Below are positions 1-5,554 of a DNA stretch of 5,554 nucleotides, piece after piece. Source of the DNA: Vitreoscilla sp. (GTDB lineage Bacteria > Pseudomonadota > Gammaproteobacteria > Burkholderiales > Burkholderiaceae); contig JACMOG010000043.1 of the NCBI GenBank assembly GCA_014378125.1, positions 1 through 5,554 of the forward strand. The letters are read 5' to 3'. The position numbers and the translations under genes are program-made. The notes under the pieces are model-generated. The model worked only from the letters and a program-made list of their open reading frames with translations. It had not been told where the DNA came from and ran no database searches. How positions within the stretch are numbered: position 1 is the first letter of the stretch; each line of letters starts with the position of its first letter.

Positions 1-1199
1 AGGTCGCCGACCACGTTCATGCCGGCCATCAGCGGGCCCTCGATCACGTGCAGTGGGCGTCCGCCCTTCGCGACGATGGCTTGGTAGGCCTCCTCGGTGT
101 CCTCGGCGATGAAGTCGGTGATGCCCTGCACCAGCGCGTGCGACAGCCGTTGCTCCAGGGAGCCCACGCGCCACGCGAGCCGCGCGGAGTCGTCGCGAAC
201 CATGCCCTTGACGGCCTCGGCGGCGTCCAGCAGGCGCTCGGTGGGCGTCTTCTTCGCGTCGCTCGCGTTCTCGGTGCCGTCGAACTTCGGCTGGCGATTG
301 AGGACGACGTCCTCCACCAGCTCGCGCAGCTTCGCGTCGAGGTTGTCGTACACGCCCACCATGCCGGCGTTGACGATGCCCATGTCCATGCCGGCCTGGA
401 TGGCGTGGTACAGGAACACGGTGTGGATGGCCTCGCGCACGGGCTCGTTGCCGCGGAACGAGAAGCTCACGTTGGACACGCCGCCCGATACCTTGGCGCC
501 GGGCAGGTTCTGCTTGATCCAGCGCGTGGCGTTGATGAAGTCGACCGCGTAGTTGTCGTGCTCCTCGATGCCGGTGGCGATGGCGAAGATGTTCGGGTCG
601 AAGATGATGTCCTCGGGCGGAAACCCGACTTCGTCGACGAGGATGCGGTAGGCGCGGGCGCAGATCTCGATCTTGCGTTCGAAGGTGTCGGCCTGGCCCT
701 TCTCGTCGAAGGCCATCACCACGGCCGCGGCGCCGTAGCGTCGAACCAGGCGCGCCTGGCGACGGAACTCGTCGAGACCCTCCTTCATGGAGATGGAATT
801 GACGATGCCCTTGCCCTGCAAGCATTTGAGGCCGGCCTCGATCACGCTCCACTTCGACGAGTCCACCATCACCGGCACGCGCGCGATCTCGGGCTCGCTG
901 GCCACCAGGTTCAGGAAGCGCACCATGGCCGCCTGGCTGTCGAGCATCGCCTCGTCCATGTTGACGTCGATGACCTGCGCGCCGTTCTCCACCTGCTGGC
1001 GAGCCACCGCCAGGGCCTTCTCGAATTCCCCGGCCAGGATCAGGCGGGCGAACGCCTTCGATCCGGTGACGTTGGTGCGCTCGCCGATGTTGACGAACAG
1101 GTGTCCGGCGTCCAGCGTCACGGGCTCCAGCCCGGACAGCTTCATCGGTGGGGGATTCTTGACGGTGGTGCCCTGGAGGGCGTTTTCAGGCGAGGACAT
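1..1199 (-). CDS. metH: Methionine synthase MetH, C-terminal component: pterin-binding domain and start of cobalamin cap domain (3' end outside window)
   Basis: This is the folate/cobalamin part of B12-dependent methionine synthase, a cytoplasmic enzyme that moves a methyl group from 5-methyltetrahydrofolate to cob(I)alamin and on to homocysteine. I translated 399 full codons on the minus strand. The pterin-binding TIM barrel covers about residues 33-300, with [16 protein letters not shown] at 35-50, [11 protein letters not shown] at 78-88, MVDSSKW at 111-117 and [14 protein letters not shown] at 201-214. A charged linker (about 302-320) leads into the helical cobalamin cap (from about 321), which includes [13 protein letters not shown] at 388-400. 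The window ends before the DxHxxG cobalamin-ligand motif, so the B12 Rossmann domain and the reactivation domain cannot be seen. The ATG at 1199 is the first possible start, because an in-frame TGA lies at 1203-1205. Met19 (1145) is a weaker alternative just before the conserved LSGLEP. No Shine-Dalgarno is visible at either. The homocysteine domain is encoded separately at 2506-3561, so the protein begins where full-length MetH has its inter-module linker. Family assignment is secure. Confidence 0.96.
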   Translation of the reverse strand, partial: MSSPENALQGTTVKNPPPMKLSGLEPVTLDAGHLFVNIGERTNVTGSKAFARLILAGEFEKALAVARQQVENGAQVIDVNMDEAMLDSQAAMVRFLNLVASEPEIARVPVMVDSSKWSVIEAGLKCLQGKGIVNSISMKEGLDEFRRQARLVRRYGAAAVVMAFDEKGQADTFERKIEICARAYRILVDEVGFPPEDIIFDPNIFAIATGIEEHDNYAVDFINATRWIKQNLPGAKVSGGVSNVSFSFRGNEPVREAIHTVFLYHAIQAGMDMGIVNAGMVGVYDNLDAKLRELVEDVVLNRQPKFDGTENASDAKKTPTERLLDAAEAVKGMVRDDSARLAWRVGSLEQRLSHALVQGITDFIAEDTEEAYQAIVAKGGRPLHVIEGPLMAGMNVVGD

Positions 1200-1289
1200 G
1201 CGTCAAATTGTAGGTGGCGGCACTCAAGCCGACCCTTCGCATGGACGATATTCCGGTTCTGACAGTCTCCTGGCGCCTCCCGCTTTCCC
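1200..1289. promoter_or_regulatory. Divergent intergenic region between the metH C-terminal gene and the HD-GYP-like gene
   Basis: This 90-bp gap separates two divergently read genes, so promoters for both are expected here or just inside the genes. It is more AT-rich in places (for example around 1203-1212 and 1245-1256) than the coding sequence around it. I see no convincing paired -35/-10 promoter, no clear MetR-type inverted repeat and no obvious riboswitch fold. Neither flanking start codon has a recognisable Shine-Dalgarno sequence. Promoter function is inferred from gene orientation only. Confidence 0.5.
1207..1212 (-). promoter_or_regulatory. Possible -10 hexamer (TACAAT) for the metH C-terminal gene
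   Basis: On the minus strand TACAAT matches the sigma-70 consensus TATAAT at five of six positions. It ends 7 nt before the ATG at 1199, so transcription would start at or next to the start codon and give a leaderless or near-leaderless mRNA. That would fit the missing Shine-Dalgarno. No good -35 element sits 16-18 bp upstream and there is no extended -10 TG, so a chance match is quite possible. Confidence 0.2.
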
Positions 1290-2486
1290 ATGAAGGTCGT
1301 TCCTCTCCCCTCCGAAGGTCTGCGCATCGGCCGCCCGCTCCCGTTCTCGGTGCGCGACGGCTCGGGTGCGGTGCTGCTGTCCAAAGGGTCGACCATCCAG
1401 ACCGACAAGCAGCTTGAGTTGCTGCAGTCGCGCGACGTGTTCATCGACTCGATCGAGATGGAGTCGGTGCAACGCGCCTACAACGGCCAGCTCGACCAGT
1501 TGCTGCGCAACGACGTGGCGCTGGGACGCATCGCCGGCGCGCGGGTGGAGTCCGCCGGCCTGCAGAAGCCCGCTGCGAAGGCTCCGGAGCGCCCGCCCGA
1601 CTGGCCCAACCTGCAGATGCGCCTGCGCCTGCTGCTTGTGGACCCGCACGGCGCCGACTGGCTCGCCCGCCTGCGCGCACTGCGCGACGACGCGCTCGCG
1701 CTGTTCGAGCGCCACCCGGACCGCGCGCTGCTGCGCCTGACCTACGGCGCGCACAACGACTACCAGGACTACAGCGCCAACCACAGCCTGTACGTGTGCA
1801 TGCTGGCGTCCATGGCGTGCGCGCAGATGCCGGGCTGGCAGGACGAATGGGCGGATTCGCTCACGCTGGCGGCCCTCACCATGAACGTCACGTTCACGCA
1901 GGTGCACGACGAGCTGGCGCGCCAGTCCGGCGCGCTCAGCGACCCACAGCGCAACGCGATGCTGGTGCATCCTCAGCGCGCCGCCCAGGTGCTGGCCGAG
2001 GTGGGCGTCGACGACCCGATGTGGCTGCACGCCGTGCGCCACCACCACGATGCGCCGCCGGGTTCGCTGGCCGGCCGCTCGCCCGAAGAGATGATGGCCC
2101 GCCTGATCCGGCGCATCGACCGCTACGCGGCCCGCCTGAGCCCACGCAAGACGCGCGCGGCCTCGTCGGCCACCGTGGCGGCGCAGTCGGCCCTGCTCGA
2201 CGAGGGCGGCCATGGCGACGAGGCCGGCCAGGCGCTGATCCGCACCCTCGGGCTGTACCCGCCGGGCGTGTGGGTGAAGCTGCAGTGCGGCGAGATCGCG
2301 ATGGTGGTGCGCCGCACGGCAACGGCCAAGGCGCCGATCGTCGTGAGCCTGGTGAGCAAGACCGGCCTGCCGTTGGCGGTGCCGGCGCTGCGCAATACGC
2401 AACTGCCCGACTACGCCGTCACCGGGGCCGTGCCGCCGGCGCAGGTGAAGGTGCGGCCGAACCTGGACCTGCTCGAGAAGGCTTGA
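1290..2486 (+). CDS. HD-GYP-like protein with degenerate active site; probable non-catalytic c-di-GMP-type regulator
   Basis: This 398-residue soluble protein has the architecture of HD-GYP cyclic-di-GMP phosphodiesterases. The N-terminal domain (about 8-55, with LRIGRPLPFSV and a VLLSKGSTI strand) resembles the module that precedes HD-GYP domains in many Burkholderiales proteins. A proline-rich linker follows (about 93-106), then an all-helical HD-type domain (about 145-345) that ends in the typical YPPGVWVKL segment (323-331). Several expected ligand positions remain: His165, His227, His251/252 and Asp277. The HD dyad of the usual LLHDIGK stretch is instead Met198-Asn199, the lysine is Phe202, and the GYP loop is replaced by HHHDAPPGSLAG (251-262). 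Hydrolysis of c-di-GMP is therefore unlikely; binding, scaffolding or another role is possible. There are no membrane segments or signal peptide. The ATG at 1290 is chosen because the first domain begins by residue 11, although no ribosome binding site is evident. The gene is divergent from the metH C-terminal gene and convergent with the metH N-terminal gene, with 19 bp between stops. Fold assignment is fairly sure; function is not. Confidence 0.88.
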   Translation: MKVVPLPSEGLRIGRPLPFSVRDGSGAVLLSKGSTIQTDKQLELLQSRDVFIDSIEMESVQRAYNGQLDQLLRNDVALGRIAGARVESAGLQKPAAKAPERPPDWPNLQMRLRLLLVDPHGADWLARLRALRDDALALFERHPDRALLRLTYGAHNDYQDYSANHSLYVCMLASMACAQMPGWQDEWADSLTLAALTMNVTFTQVHDELARQSGALSDPQRNAMLVHPQRAAQVLAEVGVDDPMWLHAVRHHHDAPPGSLAGRSPEEMMARLIRRIDRYAARLSPRKTRAASSATVAAQSALLDEGGHGDEAGQALIRTLGLYPPGVWVKLQCGEIAMVVRRTATAKAPIVVSLVSKTGLPLAVPALRNTQLPDYAVTGAVPPAQVKVRPNLDLLEKA

Positions 2487-2505
2487 GCAGGATCCATGCG
2501 TTCCG

Positions 2506-3561
2506 TCAGGCCGCCACGAGCGTGGAGAACAACGGGTCGTGCACCCCGCGCGGCCGGTACGCGCTCACGCGCCGCGCAATCGCTGCAATGTGATCCGGCG
2601 TCGTCCCGCAGCAGCCGCCGGCGATGTTGAGGAAGCCCGCCTTCGCGAACTCCTCGATCAGCGCGCCGGTGACCTCGGGCGTCTCGTCGAAGCCGGTGTC
2701 GCTCATCGGGTTGGGCAGGCCGGCGTTCGGGTAGCAGCTCACGAACGTGTCGCTGGCCACCTTGGCCAGCTCCTCGATGTACGGACGCATCAGCGCGGCG
2801 CCGAGGGCGCAGTTCAGGCCGATGGCGATGGGGCGGGCGTGGCGCACCGAGTGCCAGAACGCGGTGACGGTCTGGCCCGACAGGATGCGGCCCGACGCGT
2901 CGGTGACGGTGCCCGACACGATGACCGGCAGGCGGATGCCGGTGTCGTCCATGAACTCGTCGAGCGCGAAGATGGCGGCCTTGGCGTTTAGCGTGTCGAA
3001 GATGGTCTCGACGAGGAAGAGGTCGGCGCCACCCTCGACGAGGCCCTCGGCCTGCTCGCGGTAGGCGGCCTTCAGCTCGTCGAAGCTGGTGTTGCGCGCG
3101 CCCGGATCGTTCACGTCGGGGCTGATGCTGGCCGTGCGCGGGGTGGGGCCCAGCGCGCCTGCGACGAAGCGCGGCCTGTCGGGCGTCTCGTACTGGTCGG
3201 CCACCTCGCGGGCCAGGCGCGCGGCGGCCACGTTCATCTCGCGGGCCAGGTGGCCCAGGTGGTAGTCGTCCTGGGCCACGCTGGTGGCGCCGAAGGTGTT
3301 GGTCTCGATGATGTCGGCGCCGGCCGCCAGGTACTGGGCGTGGATCTCGCGCAGCACCTCGGGCTTGACGAGCTGCAGCATCTCGTTGTTGCCCTTGATG
3401 TCCCTGGGGTGGTCCTTGAAGCGCTCGCCGCGGTAGTCGGCCTCCTGCAGCTTGTAGCGCTGGATCATCGTGCCCATGGCGCCGTCGATGATGACGATGC
3501 GCTGCTTGAGCAGCTCGGGCAGGCGCGCGCCGCGGGTGTAGGCGAGATTGGGCTTGGACAT
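2506..3561 (-). CDS. metH: Methionine synthase MetH, N-terminal component: homocysteine S-methyltransferase domain
   Basis: This 351-residue protein is the homocysteine-binding module of cobalamin-dependent methionine synthase. It activates homocysteine through a zinc ion and receives the methyl group from methylcobalamin bound on the partner subunit encoded at 1-1199. The whole protein is one barrel domain. [14 protein letters not shown] (25-38), [15 protein letters not shown] (86-100), [17 protein letters not shown] (134-150) and [14 protein letters not shown] (183-196) are family signatures. The zinc ligands are visible as Cys251 (in GLNCALGA) and the pair Cys317-Cys318 (in [11 protein letters not shown]). 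Full-length E. coli MetH is about 1,230 residues; this protein stops shortly after the barrel, in the inter-module linker, so it is a domain-length product and not a damaged one. An in-frame ATG at 3684 would overlap the upstream gene by 41 codons of low-complexity sequence. The start at 3561 ([12 protein letters not shown]) lies 7 nt after the upstream stop and gives the usual family N-terminus. The only purine run upstream is a GGGG next to the ATG, so no real Shine-Dalgarno is seen. Co-transcription with the GGDEF-EAL gene is likely from the spacing. Confidence 0.96.
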   Translation of the reverse strand: MSKPNLAYTRGARLPELLKQRIVIIDGAMGTMIQRYKLQEADYRGERFKDHPRDIKGNNEMLQLVKPEVLREIHAQYLAAGADIIETNTFGATSVAQDDYHLGHLAREMNVAAARLAREVADQYETPDRPRFVAGALGPTPRTASISPDVNDPGARNTSFDELKAAYREQAEGLVEGGADLFLVETIFDTLNAKAAIFALDEFMDDTGIRLPVIVSGTVTDASGRILSGQTVTAFWHSVRHARPIAIGLNCALGAALMRPYIEELAKVASDTFVSCYPNAGLPNPMSDTGFDETPEVTGALIEEFAKAGFLNIAGGCCGTTPDHIAAIARRVSAYRPRGVHDPLFSTLVAA

Positions 3562-3568
3562 GCCCCAA

Positions 3569-5554
3569 TTATTGCAGGACGTCGATGACCGTGTCGGGCC
3601 CGTCGGGCGAGTAGAGCGAGTCGCGGAAGTCGTCGCGTCCGGAGGCGGCGTCGGGCACCGTGTGCGACACCGTGCGGGATTCACCCATGGCCCACAGGGT
3701 CAACAGCCGCGCGGCCATCGGGCGGGCGAACAGGTAGCCCTGCAACTCGTCGCACCCCAGCGTGAGCAGGATGTCGCGTTGGCGCGCCGTCTCCACGCCC
3801 TCGGCCACCACGTGCAGTCCCAGCGCATGCGCCAGCTTGATGACGGCATCCACCACGGCCAGTGCGTCGGGGCTGGTGCCCAGGTCCTGCACGAAGCTCT
3901 GGTCGATCTTCAGCTGCTTGGCGGGCAGCTTGCGCAGATAGGACAGGCTGGAATAGCCGGTGCCGAAGTCGTCGATGGACAAGCTCACGCCGACGTTGGC
4001 CAGCTGCGAGAACGCGCGCATGGTCTCCTGCGTGTCCTCCATGGCCACCGACTCGGTGATCTCGAAGGTGAGCAGCGCCGGGTCGACGCGGAAGTGGTCG
4101 ACGGCGATGCGCACGCGCTGCACCAGGTCTTCCTGGCGCAGCTGGTGCACCGACAGGTTCACGGCCACGCGCATGCGCAGGCCCTGGCGGCGCCAGTCGC
4201 TCATCTGGCGGCAGGCCTCGTCGATCACCCAGTTGCCGATGGAGCCGATCAGCCCGAAGCGCTCGGCGATGGGAATGAACAGGCTCGGGCCCACGAAGCC
4301 GCGCACGGGATGCTGCCAGCGCAGCAGCGCCTCGACGCCGGTGATCTGGCCCGACTTGGCGTGGATCTTGGGCTGGTAGTACAGCTGCAGCTCGTGGCGC
4401 TCGATCGCGTGGCGCAGGTCGTTCTGCAGCGCCAGCTGCTCGCGCGCGTCGAGTTCCATGCGCGGCTCGAAGAACGCGTAGGTGGAACCGCCGGCGCGCT
4501 TGGCCGCGTACATGGCCGCGTCGGCATTGGCGATCATCTTGGTGTGGGGCCCGTGCTCGGGGTACATCACGATGCCGATGGACCCCGACAGGTTGACGAC
4601 GACGTCGTTGGGCAGCGTCAGCGGCTCGTTGAGCGACTCCAGCACGCGCTGCGCGATCGCGGCCGCCACGGCCTCGTGGCCGGGGTGGACGGTCATCAGC
4701 AGGAACTCGTCGCCGCCCACGCGGGCCACGGTGTCCTCGGGGCGGGCGATGGACTGCAGGCGGCGGCCGATCTCGCGCAGCACGGCGTCGCCGGCCACGT
4801 GGCCGAAGGAGGCGTTGGCCGGCTTGAAGCCGTCCAGGGCGATGAACATCACCGCCAGCGCGCACGCTTCGGGGGTGTTGCCGATCTTCGCCAGCGCCGC
4901 GGCCATGCGCTCCTCGAACATCAGCCGGTTGGGCATGCGCGTGAGCGGGTCGGAATGAGCCTGTTCGCGCAGGCGCCGGTTGGCGTCGTTGAGAGAGTTG
5001 GCCAGCTGCCTGTTGCGGGTGTGCGAGTGCGTGTCGAGCCACGAGGCCACCAGGCCGACGGCCACGAGCACGGCCGACAGCGCGCCCACCAGCACCATCG
5101 TGCTGGCGCCCACGAGCGGGTGGCCGGCCAGCGGGGCGGCGCCGTCGCCGGTCATCGCCGGCCATTGAAGCGCGTGCAACGACAGCGCCAGCGCGGCCGC
5201 ATGGCAGCCGCCCAGGGTGACGGCGCAGAACCACAGGCGCTGCAACACGCTGCCCGCGAGGCGCCAGCGTTCGCCGAACACCACCCACAGGGCCGTGGCG
5301 CACCCGACCGCCACGTGCGCGGCGGACACCGCCAGCGCGGGCAGGCCGGCCACGTGGCCGGCGGTGGCGGGGCCGCCCTCCGGGCTGCGGCGCGCGATCT
5401 CGAACAGCGCTACCCAGCCCAGCGTGAAGATCATGGTGTGGACGGCGCAACGCTGCGTCTCCGGCCAGTCGAGCCGGGCGACGACGTGCAGCGTGGCCAC
5501 CGCCGCGGCGGCGGCCAGCGCCATCGCGGCGAGCGCCCACGGCTGGAACTGCAG
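3569..5554 (-). CDS. Membrane-anchored GGDEF-EAL protein, probable c-di-GMP phosphodiesterase with degenerate GGDEF domain (5' end outside window)
   Basis: This protein turns over or senses the second messenger c-di-GMP at the inner membrane. The frame is open to the right edge, so the true start is probably outside. The in-window ATG at 5524 falls inside a hydrophobic helix and would cut it. Counting from that Met, at least five membrane segments are seen (about 1-17, 28-46, 61-83, 97-117, 137-163), then a short helical linker (165-188). The GGDEF domain (about 189-354) has DPLTRMPNR, the inhibitory site RPED (261-264) and an intact GGDEF (270-274). Its usual DxD-FK motif reads ALDGFK, so the first metal-binding aspartate is Ala229, and the Asp after Asn237 is Ala238. 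The EAL domain (about 362-612) looks complete: E398-A-L with Arg402, Asn456, Glu488, DDFGTG (518-523), Lys539, Glu575 and Gln595. I infer a phosphodiesterase whose GGDEF domain may act as a GTP-binding regulator. A polar tail of about 38 residues ends 7 nt before the metH N-terminal gene. The membrane part could be a divergent MHYT or MASE-type sensor; I do not recognise it firmly. Confidence 0.95.
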   Translation of the reverse strand: MQFQPWALAAMALAAAAAVATLHVVARLDWPETQRCAVHTMIFTLGWVALFEIARRSPEGGPATAGHVAGLPALAVSAAHVAVGCATALWVVFGERWRLAGSVLQRLWFCAVTLGGCHAAALALSLHALQWPAMTGDGAAPLAGHPLVGASTMVLVGALSAVLVAVGLVASWLDTHSHTRNRQLANSLNDANRRLREQAHSDPLTRMPNRLMFEERMAAALAKIGNTPEACALAVMFIALDGFKPANASFGHVAGDAVLREIGRRLQSIARPEDTVARVGGDEFLLMTVHPGHEAVAAAIAQRVLESLNEPLTLPNDVVVNLSGSIGIVMYPEHGPHTKMIANADAAMYAAKRAGGSTYAFFEPRMELDAREQLALQNDLRHAIERHELQLYYQPKIHAKSGQITGVEALLRWQHPVRGFVGPSLFIPIAERFGLIGSIGNWVIDEACRQMSDWRRQGLRMRVAVNLSVHQLRQEDLVQRVRIAVDHFRVDPALLTFEITESVAMEDTQETMRAFSQLANVGVSLSIDDFGTGYSSLSYLRKLPAKQLKIDQSFVQDLGTSPDALAVVDAVIKLAHALGLHVVAEGVETARQRDILLTLGCDELQGYLFARPMAARLLTLWAMGESRTVSHTVPDAASGRDDFRDSLYSPDGPDTVIDVLQ

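Noticed and set aside
48..1262. A 404-codon plus-strand open frame opposite the metH C-terminal gene
   Set aside because: Its product is a Val/His/Leu/Asp-rich sequence with no recognisable motif, typical of the antisense shadow of a GC-rich gene. The minus strand gives a highly conserved MetH sequence over the same span.
1200..1289. Cobalamin, SAM or SAH riboswitch ahead of metH
   Set aside because: The gap is too short for a cobalamin riboswitch and shows no B12-box-like or other recognisable conserved core. A covariance-model search would be the decisive test.
1224..2402. A 392-codon minus-strand open frame opposite the HD-GYP-like gene
   Set aside because: Its product is His/Arg/Ala/Gln-rich low-complexity sequence without domains, while the plus-strand frame gives an ordered, family-like protein.
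2487..2505. Bidirectional terminator between the convergent HD-GYP-like and metH N-terminal genes
   Set aside because: The 19-bp gap holds no GC-rich inverted repeat and no T-run, so an intrinsic terminator cannot be supported.
2411..3568. A 385-codon minus-strand frame overlapping the metH N-terminal gene
   Set aside because: It is an Arg/Pro/His-rich shadow. The conserved zinc cysteines and barrel motifs are all in the frame ending at 2506.
3562..3684. N-terminal extension of the metH N-terminal gene to an ATG at 3684
   Set aside because: The extra 41 residues are Thr/Pro/Arg-rich, lie wholly within the upstream coding sequence, and are not expected before the conserved start of this family.
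5092..5380. MHYT sensor domain in the membrane part of the GGDEF-EAL protein
   Set aside because: The region is multi-spanning and its last helix and linker resemble MHYT-GGDEF-EAL proteins, but I find no proper MHYT motif; the nearest stretch ([10 protein letters not shown]) has the wrong spacing. Left as an alternative only.
3681..5540. A 619-codon minus-strand open frame overlapping the GGDEF-EAL gene
   Set aside because: It is an Arg/Ala/Pro/Gly-rich frame-shifted shadow of the real gene. GGDEF and EAL motifs appear only in the other frame.

Overview
The window is GC-rich, gene-dense DNA that most resembles a betaproteobacterium of the order Burkholderiales. The call rests on base composition, on a cobalamin-dependent methionine synthase split into two genes (common in that group), and on the style of the two signalling proteins. 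No species can be named from the sequence alone. Nothing in it looks mobile: there is no IS element, integrase, CRISPR array, tRNA or rRNA.

There are four protein-coding genes, two of them cut by the window edges. From left to right: (1) 1-1199, minus strand, the C-terminal component of methionine synthase MetH. It carries the whole pterin (methyltetrahydrofolate) domain and the start of the cobalamin cap domain, and then runs off the left edge. (2) 1290-2486, plus strand, a 398-residue HD-GYP-like protein whose HD dyad and GYP signature are both lost, so it is probably not an active phosphodiesterase. (3) 2506-3561, minus strand, the N-terminal component of MetH, a zinc-dependent homocysteine-binding domain with all three cysteine ligands. 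(4) 3569-5554, minus strand, a membrane protein with a GGDEF domain and an EAL domain, open at the right edge. Its EAL motifs look intact. Its GGDEF domain keeps GGDEF and the RxxD inhibitory site but has alanine where the first metal-binding aspartate should be.

Genes 1 and 3 together encode the work of one long MetH: homocysteine and methyl-folate are brought to a shared cobalamin and methionine is made. The break lies in the linker between the homocysteine and folate modules. The HD-GYP-like gene sits between the halves on the opposite strand, divergent from the metH C-terminal gene (90-bp gap) and convergent with the metH N-terminal gene (19-bp gap). The two halves are therefore unlikely to share a transcript. 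The GGDEF-EAL gene ends 7 nt before the metH N-terminal start, so those two could be co-transcribed. The most notable feature is this interleaving of c-di-GMP-type proteins, each with a degenerate domain, with a split methionine synthase. A functional link is inference only. I see no clearly new system here.
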